From the NCBI GenBank assembly GCA_963580455.1, contig OY756957.1, forward strand, positions 4,407,001-4,471,000: a stretch of 64,000 nt of DNA. Direction: 5' to 3'. This DNA is from Euonymus europaeus (Eukaryota; Streptophyta; Magnoliopsida; Celastrales; Celastraceae). The position numbers and the translations under genes are program-made. Shown piece by piece: positions 35,501 through 47,100 of the stretch (its first letter is position 1; each line of letters begins with the position of its first letter). The notes under the pieces are model-generated. The model searched no databases. It worked only from the letters and a program-made list of their open reading frames with translations, and was not told where the DNA came from.

Positions 35501-35731
35501 GGAAATTGAGAAAACTAGAGCTTATACGAGGAAAAACGAGTATCACTAGATTTTTACACAACAATGGAATATTTAAAACAAAACCCTAATTCTGAAGGGA
35601 AAAACAGAAAAAGAAGAGAGAGGGAATACTTTAGAAGTCGAGAAGGACGAATCGGGGGCCTGGGTGGCCTGAGAGGGCATGAATCCGCCGCCGGAAAAGG
35701 CTGCGGCTCCGTCGAACTCACCTCCATACAT
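32512..35731 (-). CDS. RPA2: Replication protein A 32-kDa subunit (RPA2)
   Basis: Middle subunit of the heterotrimeric single-stranded-DNA-binding complex used in replication, recombination and repair. Ten exons (descending) join in frame: 35731-35630, 35345-35247, 35173-35076, 34947-34906, 34498-34421, 33395-33317, 33181-33101, 33015-32936, 32751-32683, 32596-32512, giving 270 aa, the normal size. The N-terminus MYGGEFDGAAAFSGGGF is the Gly/Ser-rich phosphorylation region. The OB-fold (about 38-170) contains LLSVTVKQIQGG, VTLVGMICKKDDKVSEYTFL, DDGTGRIECSRW, YVRVHGHLRSLQGKRF and the plant PITDFNEVTGHFIE segment. The C-terminal winged helix (about 205-270) contains MDTLDSISQSVLNLLKHP, GVHRIVIAQQLGTPIEKV and a final DNDHYKSSVNG. 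A TTTGGCGG site lies 45 bp upstream. I cannot tell RPA2A from RPA2B. Confidence 0.95.
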
Positions 35732-36444
35732 CTCTTATTCTCTCTATGGCGCAAATAATCGAAGCCAAACACCAACCGCCAAATGCAATCAAACAATTAT
35801 AACTGGCTTTTTGATGGACTTCTATTGCAAGGTTTTTGAGGTAATTACATCCATACCCCCCAAATAATACAAAATTTTATGAAAGAAATTGTTATTTTGA
35901 CCCTTGAATTTTATTGTGATCCCTGAAAAAATAAAATATCAATGGGTACCAATTGTCCCCATTTGTTAAATAATTTGCTTCGAATAGAGGAAGAAAACAC
36001 AATTTTAACTTGGTCCTAATTGTCCTGGCCTCTTATGCAGCAACATTCAAGAGCCTAAGAGCCTCAGACATTCAACTTAGATTCATATATGGGATTGCAT
36101 ATCAATTATTGATTAATATATATATAAGGATTTGCATCTCTGTAGAGCATGAAACAAAGAACATCACAAGACTCAGAGTTGCAGTGTGTCATGTTTTGTG
36201 ATGGTGAGTGCAAACAAAAGGTTCTTTTCTTCCCTGGTTGTTTCTTCCAGTCCCCTTGCCTCCGTCACCTTGAAAGTTTTGTTTTTACAAGAATAGCATT
36301 TGCTTCCTGTGTTATTACTACCGATGACAAAACTCAATAAACAATGAATGGGTGAGAATTAAATATCTGGACATTGGTCTGAGCAGTGGCAGCCATTGCT
36401 TCCGATGAATGATTCAGGGGGCGACCTAGCAGAGGTATTCAACT
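35732..36444. other. RPA2 5' leader/promoter and intergenic
   Basis: The first 100 bp upstream of the RPA2 start contain the E2F-like box. Further out the DNA is AT-rich with no conserved frame. Confidence 0.5.
35776..35783 (-). promoter_or_regulatory. E2F-type box TTTGGCGG upstream of RPA2
   Basis: The plus strand reads CCGCCAAA, i.e. TTTGGCGG in the direction of RPA2 transcription, an exact match to the plant E2F consensus TTTSGCGS. It lies about 45 bp before the ATG. RPA genes are known E2F targets, so the position is credible. Occupancy is not shown. Confidence 0.5.
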
Positions 36445-37684
36445 TTATGGATAAGGGAAAAAGAGAAACAGGGTCACAAGATCTGGTAGGCGAACAGGCA
36501 GGATAGAGGGCGGTTGGTAGTTGACCACAATCTGATTGTAGAATATGCCAGTAGCGTCACAGTCAGCAAACATGCAAGAGCCTTCGAAAAAACGAGGCTT
36601 CAACAGCTGCTACTTTTTTTTTTAACTCGGGCGAACCAAGCTAGCGAAGATTCAATCCCAAAATAAGAATGGCAGGATTCCAAACTATCATCTGCAGTAG
36701 TAACTAGAAAGTTGAAATTTTCATCCCTCTCAGCAAAAGATTCATGAAGATGAAGCATACAATACAATCAGCTTCACGAGGATACTGAAGGCTGGCCTGA
36801 AGAGACCAAGCTCCAGCAATCCTTATCAATCATATTAACTGAAGCAGGACATGAGTGGTGGACGAAGACCACAGCATTAGTAATAAAACAAGATCATACA
36901 CACCAAGCACAGCAGAAGCTAGGACCAGAAGAACCTTCAGTGTTCATTTTTTTCATTCAACTTCACTTACACGAAACAAGGACAAAGATATTTCTTAAAG
37001 CCAACACTAACAACAGACTAAAAGACCCTTAAGACAAAATAACAATGAAGCAAATAATAAACAAAAAATACAGATCATCCAACATACAGCTGCATTTCTG
37101 TCAGCAGTGACTGGGATGTGTTTTCCCTTGTTAGGGTAGACGGGCTGTGGCCACATTTAGCATTGAGATCTTCAAGGGGGGCAAGGGATGGTTGGGAGAA
37201 TAAACACAGAGCCTGCATTCCGAATAAAGGTACTGCTGGCCAGGGGGACCTGGAAGAATGGGGTAAACCTTGCCGTAGGTGGGGATCTCTGACTATGAAG
37301 TGCACTGAGTCTTGAAAAGATAGATCAAAGGACCAGAAATGGTCAGTGTCTCCGGCGGGGGAATTGGCTTCAGAAAACTGAGCAACAAATCGATGTTGGT
37401 CAGAATCAAGTGTTCTTCGGACATCATTGCCAGCTCGCAGACTTTGGTCGTACCAAAACAAAACGCCGTAGTAAAGGCGGAGTATGCAAGGGTGGTTGTT
37501 GGGGCAGGCACGGCAAAAGCATAAGTTATCAACCAGTTGATCGTTGACGAGATGAACAATATATATAGTCCATCATCTAGCTTGATGGGCAGTAGCCAGA
37601 AACTTGTTTCCTTGAAGCATTGCTAACGTGAAGGCGAACATATAGCCTGATCATATCTGATTCATCTTTGATTTCTTCCGCCAT
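36445..37684 (-). other. Unassigned GC-richer block, possible decayed or unannotated minus-strand gene
   Basis: This block has markedly higher GC than its flanks and long minus-strand frames. One starts MAEEIKDESDMIRLYVRLHV at 37684 and stops after 35 codons. Two overlapping frames cover 37075-37560 (one with [19 protein letters not shown], the other with [14 protein letters not shown]... and, past a stop, [20 protein letters not shown]). One at about 36445-36605 reads KPRFFEGSCMFADCDATGIF. I could not join them into one frame with credible splice sites and recognise no family. It may be a pseudogene with frameshifts, a multi-exon gene, or a non-coding transcript. Confidence 0.3.
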
Positions 37685-38481
37685 TGAAGCCCTTTCCTAG
37701 CTTGCTGTCACTCTTCGCGCCTTAAATCGCCCCCCCGGGTGATCGAGGGCAGCTGTGAGCTGTCTTGTTCGTGATTAAGTTCAGTTAATTTGTTAACTAT
37801 GGTTAAGAGTCTCTTTGGTGTCTCCGCTAAAGGTCTCCATTTCGTCACCTCAGAAGAAAATGTTGGCAATACAGTGGCTGAGATTCTAGTGAATTTCATC
37901 CCAAAAATATTTCAGTAATGTGTCACTCATTTATTGAATTATTTTGTCATCATAGCAAGAAGTCCATTAAAAATCACATTCAATAAATAAATGACACACA
38001 CTATTGAAGTAATTTTAGGATGAAAATCACCAAAATCTTTATCATTTTTGTTCGCCATAACATCAAATGTATTTTATCATTATTTGCCATGTCCATACCG
38101 TTGTTTGTCTACATTTTTCAAAGTCAAAAACAAAAAGAGTTGAAATGAGAGCACGAGACTAGAGATTCAGGCACAACCCAACCCCTCACCTTGCAGGGCG
38201 CATGAGCATTGTCAAACTATCAAAGATTCAGACATGAGAGTTGAGATGAGAAGTGAATAATCATTGCAACATGTCGCCAGCGGCAATCGACGATCTACTG
38301 AAATTGACGATCATTTTACTCCTTTTAACATTTAGGACTTTCATTTATGGGTTACGACTTTCATTTATGGGTTACAACTTACAAGCAGTGGACTTGTGGC
38401 CTTATCTCTTGTGGACTATAACAAACAAGTTATGGGCTTGTAGCTTTGTGGATCAAATTCACTTGTGATCGACTCCAGTCT
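37685..38481. other. Intergenic, short 21-bp tandem duplication
   Basis: No gene was seen. A direct duplication of about 21 bp (ACTTTCATTTATGGGTTAC, twice) lies at about 38337-38378. Confidence 0.5.
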
Positions 38482-39760
38482 CTAAGTATTAGGCCTGCAC
38501 ACCGGGTCGGGTCCCGGGTTATCGGACCGGGTTTGACCCGACCCGGTAACTTTTTAACACAATAGACCCGGTCCGATAGCCCGATTTTTAAAAACCGGGC
38601 TATCGGGTTCGGGTCAACCGGGTTACCGGATAACCGGGCCGGGTTACCGGGTAACCCGGTTTTTGCATGAGTCCAAAGACTCACTTTTTAAAAGCCTAAA
38701 AGCCCAAGGGAAATTAATCATCACATCACATACATATAACAATGACGTATATAAAAACAAAGATAATGCCCCGTTCTTTCTCTATGGAGAAAGTTTGGGA
38801 GAGAGAGTCTGCTATTTGGAGGGTAGCTAGTTCGTCCGATCTGCGGGCGTAGTCTTTCTTTTCTATTCATCTATTTCTTTTATTCTGGTCTCTTTTTTGG
38901 ATTTAGCTTGCTGATGGATCCAGTTGAACTGGAAGAGCTCGTTTGCTCGCTTCAGTTGTCTGATGAGAGGGATGGGGAGCCGATTGCTGTGGGTGCAGAA
39001 CTGCTGTCAAAAGGAGATCGAAAACTGCGTTTGTGTTTGGCCTGCAAGGTGTTATCGCCCAAAGCAGTAAATAGGGAGGTATTTCGTGGTCAGATCCCGC
39101 GGATTCTTCAAGTCTCTCGCTCGGTGGATATTGAGTTGATTGGGGAAAACACTTTTATTCTGGAGTTCTCGTCGGAGCTGGATAGGAGAAGGGTGTTAGA
39201 GGGGGGCCCTTGGAATCTGTTCAAATCTATGTTGGTGTTCACCGAAATTGGGTCTGCAGGTCGGATCTCCGAGCTCCAATTTGAGGAAGTAGATTTCTGG
39301 ATCCAGATTCATGGAGTTCTCGTCGGAGTCTTGCTCTCCGCTTGTTGAGATCATTTGATGTCAATTTCTGTATTTTATCTTTTTAAATTGTCTTTATTAA
39401 TAATAATTTCTTAAGACAACATTGAACATTCTGTGTCTTTTGATATTGAGCCCAATAAAGTTGGTCACTTTACAACCCACTTAGTACAAAAGCCATTTAG
39501 TAGAATAGTAGCAGATTAGCAGTAGCAGTAGCAGACTAGCAGCCCAATAGCCCAATAAATAAATAAAAATCAACCGGGCCCGATAACCCGGAAAATGAAA
39601 AAATACACACCCGAAACCCAGTCCGAAAAAACCGGGTTCGGACCGGGTTGTACCCGGTCATTATCGGACCGGACCGGGTTGGCCCGATAATGACCGGGTC
39701 ACACCGGGTTACCGGGTCGGGTCAGAAACCCGGTACCCGGTGTGCAGGCCTACTAAGTAT
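38482..39760. mobile_element. Non-autonomous hAT-like transposon, with 8-bp target duplication
   Basis: The element itself is 38490-39752 (1263 bp). Its ends are TAGGCCTGCACACCGGGT and the exact inverse ACCCGGTGTGCAGGCCTA, with one A/C-variant region further in. It is flanked by the perfect 8-bp direct repeat CTAAGTAT (38482-38489 and 39753-39760), the target-duplication length of the hAT superfamily. About 170-200 bp next to each end are packed with ACCCGGT/ACCGGGT and CCCGATAA words, like subterminal transposase-binding sites. It has no transposase. The interior carries a DUF4283-like reading frame (next entry). The intact duplication suggests fairly recent insertion. Confidence 0.88.
38914..39348 (+). 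CDS. DUF4283-like fragment captured inside the hAT-like element
   Basis: A 144-codon frame from ATG at 38914 (MDPVELEELVCSLQLSDERD). It has the layout of a DUF4283 domain as found in LINE-associated and other retroelement-derived plant proteins: GDRKLRLCLACKVLSPKAVN, then a Q-x-x-R-x-L-Q-V core, ENTFILEFSSELDRRRVLEG, GPWNLFKSMLVF and DFWIQIHGV. Directly after the conserved FWIQIH the frame runs into VLVGVLLSAC and stops. The zinc-knuckle part usually found downstream is missing. I read it as a truncated, transduplicated host or LINE fragment with its leader, not a functional gene, though the frame is open. Confidence 0.6.
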   Translation: MDPVELEELVCSLQLSDERDGEPIAVGAELLSKGDRKLRLCLACKVLSPKAVNREVFRGQIPRILQVSRSVDIELIGENTFILEFSSELDRRRVLEGGPWNLFKSMLVFTEIGSAGRISELQFEEVDFWIQIHGVLVGVLLSAC

Positions 39761-40722
39761 AGCTAGCGTAATTTTTTTTTGGGCCACTAGGTGCACGGTG
39801 TTGGTCTAATCACCAAGTGGTTGCCAACCGTCAAACAATTATGCCAACTAGCTAAGATACATTAAAATGCCATACAAAGTCGTAGTAAGAACGTGCATTT
39901 ATATGTAGCTAGGTTTTTAAGTTGTATTTGATGGTATTTAATTAGATGAATGTGGAACCAACCACATGATTTGATATGGCCATGGTTAAAATACTCGAAA
40001 AAATAGATGAGTCATGGATCTTAAGAATAATAAATAACAACGTAGCAATAAATAGTCATGATAATGACCTAATAAATTATACATACCAATGGTCATTTTC
40101 ACTAACGTATGAAGAGATAAATAGCAAAACAATTAAAATTTAAGAATATACCAAGATCAATCACTTACTAGCATATATTATATTATATATTATATATAAT
40201 TGGTCACATTATTAGATGCCCAAATGTTTCTTAATTTGCGGTGTTTTTAAAATATTATACAGCTAATAATTCCGTACTATATAATTAGGACACATGTAAA
40301 GAAACAAGTGGTAGTTTAGGCTTTGCTTAACAAACATGAGAGTAACGATTTTGAGATGTTTTTATCTTGATTTGGGATGTTTCAAAAACATCACATTCCA
40401 GTCAAATTAACACTACACTGATTTTGAAGGATTTAAAAAAACTCTAAAACGAGTATTTTTAAAATGTAAACAAGTAATTTTTTAAAAATCTCGCATTTTC
40501 TGTCACTTGAACCCTTCATTTCTAGTCATTTTCAATCTCCCGCAAACCTCTAGAAATGGAGAGGAATAAGAAAATCATGCCCAATTTTAAAGGACCCAAA
40601 AATACTAGCTCGTAGCAAAATATGAACAATTGAGCTAAAAGTGTGGGCTTGCAGGATGTCCTGAACATCGGCCGCGTTTTTTTTTTCATTAATGGCTCAT
40701 ATTAATGAGCTAGTGTAACTTA
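39761..40722. other. Intergenic, AT-rich, no gene
   Basis: No frame with coding character is present. The only notable sequence is a TATATTATATATTATATATA-type tract near 40175-40198. Confidence 0.6.
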
Positions 40723-40837
40723 GCCTCCGTTTGTTTCAGAGTATAAGCTACTCTGTCCCCATACTCTCAGAAACTCTCAGCTTTTACATTTTATGAGAGA
40801 TTATACTCTATCAACATATTCTGATCCAAACGGATCC
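40723..40837. mobile_element. Tourist-like MITE (PIF/Harbinger), 115 bp
   Basis: The left end GCCTCCGTTTGTTTCAGAGT and the right end (opposite strand) GGATCCGTTTGGATCAGAAT form an imperfect inverted repeat. TTA flanks both sides (40720-40722 and 40838-40840), the target duplication of PIF/Harbinger. The interior words CATACTCTCAGAAACTCTCAG and TATACTCTATC recur inverted in the copy at 1012-1132. Confidence 0.7.
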
Positions 40838-42922
40838 TTAGATGTGCGCACTTGTATACGTGATAATAAGGACGACAAAATTCTATTCGATCAGAATAAT
40901 CAAATTCATCTAATTAAAATTAAATCGAGTTTGAACATAAATTATTAGTTTGAAATTTGTGTCCAAATTGTTACCATAAAAAATTAAATAAATATTAAAT
41001 CCTAAAATAAAGATTGATCGATCGATTGAGTATGTGATCCATTTCAACATTGGCGTTCTGAGTTTGGTTGTTGATCAAGATGTAGTGAAGTGAAGTGTGC
41101 GCTCAATCGACAAAGTGTCCAAGTCAAGATAATATCAATTAGTTACTACATAAACTAAAAGTGATGCGGTTATGAAGAGGTTACGAGAAGTTGGTGGGAT
41201 CGATCAATCAAAAGGAATCGATTATAAGAGGTTATGCATTTTTTCAGTATAAATAGAAGGGACTATGCAATAGAGAAGAAATTCAAGACCAACACAAAAA
41301 AATACACTTTTTCTCTTAGACTAGATAGATTCGTAGGCAAGTAATCATAGTCATAGCTTGTACCATTTTTTTATTCCAATAGTTTAACTTGTACCCCTTT
41401 TGATTCTAATAGTTTAAAGTATGTTGTTGTTGTCTCATTAGAATCGTTTTACACTCCATTAATGTAAGTTGCAATATCTATCATGCATTCGATCATCTTA
41501 GTATAGACATTAGTTCCGACGTCTTTTTAATTGAAGCGCAGTAGAATCCACCGACCTTTTGATCAATTTCATCGAGTGATACAAGTCAAGTATCTGGCGA
41601 CTTTATTCTCATCTTACATACTCGATCGATCGACTTCATCGATTGAAATTCTGGTGGGAACACAAATCCAAAATATTTATCCAGTTTAAAAATAAGTATG
41701 AGTCCAAAAACAAAAATTTGTACGATTTAATATTTATGATCATAATTTAGATTGAATTATTATACGATTTATTAGTTCAAATTTAAATCAATCCGGATAT
41801 AATTAATTAAATATGTCTAAAAATTCAATCCCGAATTTGAATTTGAATATAAAAATAAACAAAATATTGTCACCGAAACTGACCGGAATCCATTGTTGTT
41901 CTTCCACTCTTACGTAATAGAAGTAATCGGTTCAACATTTGTATTTCTGCACCAACACATTTCCGAGAAAGAAATCGATGAAATAAACAATCGGCAGCAT
42001 CTGGACTATTTATTTGGAGGGCAAATTCAAACTCGAGGACAATTAACAAAGTAGAATATCTTCGTGTGATACGCTTAGCATTCCTAATGTAGTAATGTTT
42101 AATAAAAAACAAGCAATTAATTATTCATATTTACTTACGTAGCTGTGAATTTTTTGGCCATAAATATGTTACGTATGTTTGTTGAATTTTCGAAGAAAAT
42201 TGATTAAATTACAGCTTAAGTTAGTCTTTCCTATTAGATTAATTAAATTTTCTAGTCCGCCTTAATTGAGCCATCATTCACCCAAAATCAAAGTCTGGGG
42301 GTCAAATCTTGCAGTCTCTCCCCCTCGTCTTTGTCGAAGAAATACATGTTTGACTAGGTTTAAATAATTTTTAAACGTGACATTATTAATAAATACTACA
42401 CTTGTTTTTACAATAGCTGTCCTTTAAGGTTTTTGTACGAAGATCAAAAAATGAAAAAATAAATATATTTGATAAAAATATTTTTATTAATTATTTTTAA
42501 AAAGATGAAAAGTTAATTAATGTGAGCACTTATTAAATTCTTAGTAAAAAACAAGAACAAAGATAAATTTAAAAAAAAATTAATTATATTTTGAATTTAT
42601 AAGATAATAAATATTTTAAAATAAAAATAAAATTCTAAAACGATAATTATTATGAAAGGGAAGTAGTAATAACTAATGCACACTGTTTTATTAATGCTTG
42701 TGTTGTATTGTTTGACAACTCGGAATCCAAGACACAAGATTCCACATTTCCACACGTGTTTGGCAGCGGACATTGCGTCTATGAATCCACTAAAATTTTC
42801 TATGTCGGATAATAATAATAAATTTGACATATTTCTATGACTCGTATATTCGTATATGAGAGAAACGTTCTATAAAAGGATTTTTTAAAAAAATTTAAAA
42901 TTAGGTATCTTTTTCTCAAATC
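40838..42922. other. Intergenic; possible LTR-like block at about 40990-41650
   Basis: The block is bounded by inverted TCGATCGATTGAGTATGTGA (left) and TACATACTCGATCGATCGA (right). It contains TATAAATAGA near 41259, then a transcript-like stretch, resembling a solo LTR or a promoter-bearing element. No protein is encoded. The rest is AT-rich without recognisable genes. Confidence 0.4.
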
Positions 42923-43004
42923 AAATCTCTATTGCAAAGGGCACTTACGTCTTTTACTTCTCCTGAGAAGTAAAAGACGTAAGTGCCCTTTGCAATAGAG
43001 ATTT
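42923..43004. repeat. Perfect palindrome, 40-bp arms, 2-bp spacer
   Basis: The left arm 42923-42962 (begins AAATCTCTATTGCAAAGGGC, ends CTTTTACTTCTC) is exactly complementary to the right arm 42965-43004 (begins GAGAAGTAAAAG, ends GCAATAGAGATTT). The spacer is CT. Bases just outside the arms no longer pair. It would form a perfect 40-bp hairpin as RNA or a cruciform as DNA. Confidence 0.95.
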
Positions 43005-44118
43005 CGCATGACTATTTTTAGAATAAGTTAATATGACTATTTTTAGTATTTTATTACATGAAGCATGTGGACAACCCGAAGACTAATCAATGAAATCTTT
43101 GAAACTTTGCTACTGATTGGTTCAATCTATAATTTATTAGATAGACAATGGTTTGGCATTAATGAGTTCCATTTCCACGTGTCAACAATTGGCTACCGTC
43201 TTTCTGGCATGCGATTGATTCCTTTTGTGTGGAGGGACCTTAAATTGGTTTTACAGCCACAACTCCCTCCAACCCCCTTCCCATTGGCGTGTGCACCCAA
43301 AAGGCCAATCCCATAATGATTAACGACAAATGTGATATAAAGTTCTTGTTTGAGAGAGAAGTTGGGAGGAATTTGCTAACAAACGAGCTCTTTCGAACTC
43401 TTGCTTGACATGACCACTTCAAGGTGTTCACTCACATTAAAGGTTCCCAATCCCTATCATACTAAGCAAGAGTTTACTTTTATGAACTCCTCCCAACTCA
43501 ACCCCTCTCTCAAGCATAGCCTAAATCAATTTATTTTATGAATTTTTATTTACTTTATTTAATTAATTTTAATTCATAACAATTCAATCCGAATTAAGAT
43601 TTTTATATTTAAATCAGATAATTTTTTAAGTTAAAATATTTAATTTATGTCCAAATTCTATATAATTTATATCAGACAAATCAATTATTCGAGATAATTG
43701 TATGAGCTCGTACACAAACGGCATTTTCCTTGCAAGTTCCATGACTCCTGAAGGAACGGACAAGGAAGGGCATTTTCGCATCAAAAGAGCATGACATAAA
43801 AATAGTAAATATTTTTTTTTTGAAACAAAAATATATATATAGTAATTTAGTTCTATTGACCAAAATGTTAACCATGGTTAAGTAGTTGGGTGGAAGTTGA
43901 CCACTCTGGGGAGTCTTGTTTGGTAGGCGTTGGTTCGGGCGCCTTATTAAACCACCTCCAACCCCCAACTCCCTCGTAGAGAAGTCTCTCTGGTCTCCCT
44001 CACATTACATTACCAGCAAAAACCAAAGCATAGAGAGGCCTTCTCCAATTCTACTCTTCTCCAAATCGCTTTCTGCAATTCTCTTTGTGTTCGAATCAAA
44101 ATCATCTTCATCGCCATC
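43005..44118. other. Upstream region of the P450 reductase gene
   Basis: Contains a MITE-like inverted repeat at about 43344-43520. The CPR promoter and leader occupy the final several hundred bases. Frames here are short and unsupported. Confidence 0.5.
43344..43520. mobile_element. MITE-like inverted repeat, related in ends to 3226-3447
   Basis: The left end CTTGTTTGAGAGAGAAGTTG continues into GGAGGAATTTG. The right end on the opposite strand reads GCTTGAGAGAGGGGTTGAGT then TGGGAGGAGTT. These are imperfect inverted repeats of about 35 bp. The GAGAGG-GTTGAG and TTGC/GCTTG words recall the element at 3226-3447, so they may belong to one family. It is non-coding. Confidence 0.45.
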
Positions 44119-47100
44119 ATGGATTCTTCGTCGAATTATATGAAGGTTTCTCCTCTCGATCTGATGTCGGCGATTATCAAAGGAAAAGCGGACCCCTCAA
44201 ATCTGTCTTCGGAGGCTTACGGCGAGGTCACCTCCATCATCTTGGAGAATCGGGAGTTCGTCATGATATTGACCACCTCCATCGCTGTACTAATTGGATG
44301 TGTGGTGGTGCTGATTTGGCGAAGATCCGTCCCTCAGAAACCTAAGGCTTTGCCGCCTCCTAAATCCATGGTTGTCAAGCTGCCGCAGCCTGAGCCTGAG
44401 GTCGATGACGGAAAGTCTAAAATTACTGTCTTCTATGGTACACAGACCGGAACCGCCGAAGGATTCGCTAAGGTTTGTCTTTATTGCATGTAAATGTGTT
44501 TGGTTCCAGGTTTTACTTAACTGCGGCTTATGCCTATTACTCAATCGTTTTACAGGCGCTAGTGGAAGAGGCAAGAGCTAGATATGAAAAGGCGGTTTTC
44601 AAAATCGTTGATTTGGTATGTTTGACTTTCTTTAAAAAAGAAAAATCTTGAATTGACTTTGAATTCCATGTATGTGATGTTAATGTCGAGGGTTGAATTA
44701 TGTGTAGGATGATTATGCAGAAGACGATGACGAGTATGAAGAAAAATTGAAGAAAGAGAAGTTTGCAATCTTCTTCCTGGCCACGTGAGTGATCATCTGT
44801 AGCTGGGGGATTGTGATATTTTTTAATTTTCTTATGCTGATGTCATTATTTTGCTCATATTAATTATTTGCTGGCCTGGTGTAGATATGGAGATGGTGAA
44901 CCAACAGACAATGCTGCTAGGTTCTATAAATGGTTTATGGAGGTAGGCTTTCGCTAATTTTTGAGGGTCTGATACTCTCTTTTTGAATTGAACTAGACTT
45001 TTTGAGTTATTGGTTTCTATAATTGTGGTGTAGGGGAAAGAGAGAGGGGAATGGCTTCAACACATGAAGTTTGCGGTGTTTGGCCTTGGTAACAGACAGT
45101 ATGAACATTTCAACAAGGTTTGGGAAAAAAAAATTAAATGAATTCTTATTTGAGGACATCAGTTTTAGTTTCTAGATGTTCTTTAATTATTGATAGCAAT
45201 TTATTAATATATATATTTTTAATCTGGAAACAGGTTGCAATTGAGGTAGATCAAATCCTTACCGAGCAAGGTATTCTATAATGTTAACTCGCTTTCTGTG
45301 AGTGGGTGTTAGAAAATGTGCAAGTTAAACTCATATGACTACTAAGACATGAAGTGATGTAATTAACGCATTTAGACTAGTTGACTCATCTCTTTTGTGA
45401 AAATGGATGGGATTTAATTTATACTATTAAATTTTTCATCATGTTCTTAGTTTTCAATTGACTTGCATTTTGTGCTCTTTCTCTCTTACATTACTTCATT
45501 TCAATTTTAATGCAATGGATTGCAATGCTGTTGTTGCTGAAGAGTAATAGCCTAATAGGAGTTTGCTTATAAGTCTGGTAGTCTTTAGGAGTAATCTTGT
45601 GCATTAGTAAATGCATATGCTAGTTCCAAGTGAGCAGAATTAGCCAGCCTAGAACAATGTACATTATATGGATGATAATTTATCCTAAACTTGGTAATGA
45701 GTGGGCAGAATTTCTTTGGCTGGATAATATTTGGTTTTGTTTTTATTCCTGTTGTCAGTGTGCTTAATATAATGATCAATGCCCCGTGTGCTTATATGAA
45801 CTCATTTTCGTTGTTCTCCTGCAAATATCTGTTGTTCTTAAATAGTGTTTTTCTTCCTCAGGTGCAACAAGGCTTGTCCCAGTAGGTCTTGGTGATGATG
45901 ATCAATGCATTGAAGATGATTTTACTGCATGGTAATCAGAAAGAGAGATTTCTTTTGATTGTAATTGTAATTGTTGAACCCATGCATTATCTAATCATGT
46001 TTACTTATGTTTCTTCTTGTGCGTTATTAAATCCAGGCGAGAATTGGTGTGGCCGGAGTTGGATCAGTTACTTCAAGATGAGGATGGTGCAACAACTGTC
46101 TCTACTCCATACACTGCTACCATACTAGAATATCGCGTCGTATGTTATGACCTGTCAGATGCACCAGTAGAAGAAAAGAGCTGGAGTAATGCAAATGGCC
46201 ATGCTGTTGTTGACGCTCAACATCCATGCAGGTGTGATTTATATGATCATTGAATTTTTCATTCTCATTCTAAGCATGTCATTTCTGCTGGGTAATCTCA
46301 AATATAATCTTTTTTCTTTTGCTCTGCGAAGGTCCAATGTAGCTGTGAAAAGAGAGCTCCATACTCCTGTGTCAGATCGTTCTTGCACCCATCTAGAGTT
46401 TGACATTGCTGGAACAGCGCTTTCGTAAGTCCCTTTGCTAACCTGCATGGTGTTTTATTTTATTTTTCTTTATTTTCAAATTTCAAGTTCCAACGTAGCT
46501 GTCTTTTTTTGTTAATTTTCTGAAAGTAAAAATGGATCGATACTTTATTATCCTATGAAATCAGTAGATCACAGCATCAAGTAGAAGAATTGTCTAGAAC
46601 AGGAATACACCTCATTATATACTAATTCTCGTCTGCAATCTCAGATATGAAACCGGGGACCATGTTGGTGTTTACTGTGAGAATCTAACAGAAACAGTTG
46701 AGGAGGCAGTTAGGCTATTGGGTCTGTCTCCAGATACTTACTTCTCCATTCATAGTGACAAAGAAGATGGTACACCACTTAGTGGAAGCTCTCTGCCTCC
46801 TACTTTCCCGCCTTGCAGTTTGAAAACAGCTCTTGCTCGCTATGCCGATCTTTTGAGTTCACCTAAAAAGGTTGGTCTTCCACCTAGAGACTTAAGCTGT
46901 TTCGTGATGTTGTTCTTTGTGAAGCACTTGCATGCTGATGAATAATTTTCTTGACACATGTTTCTTCCAGTCAGCTTTACTTGCTCTAGCAGCCCATGCT
47001 TCTGACCCAACTGAGGCCGATCGATTAAGACATCTTGCGTCACCTGCTGGAAAGGTTGTCATATAAATGTTTATATCTTACATTAGCCCCTTCGGTTTCT

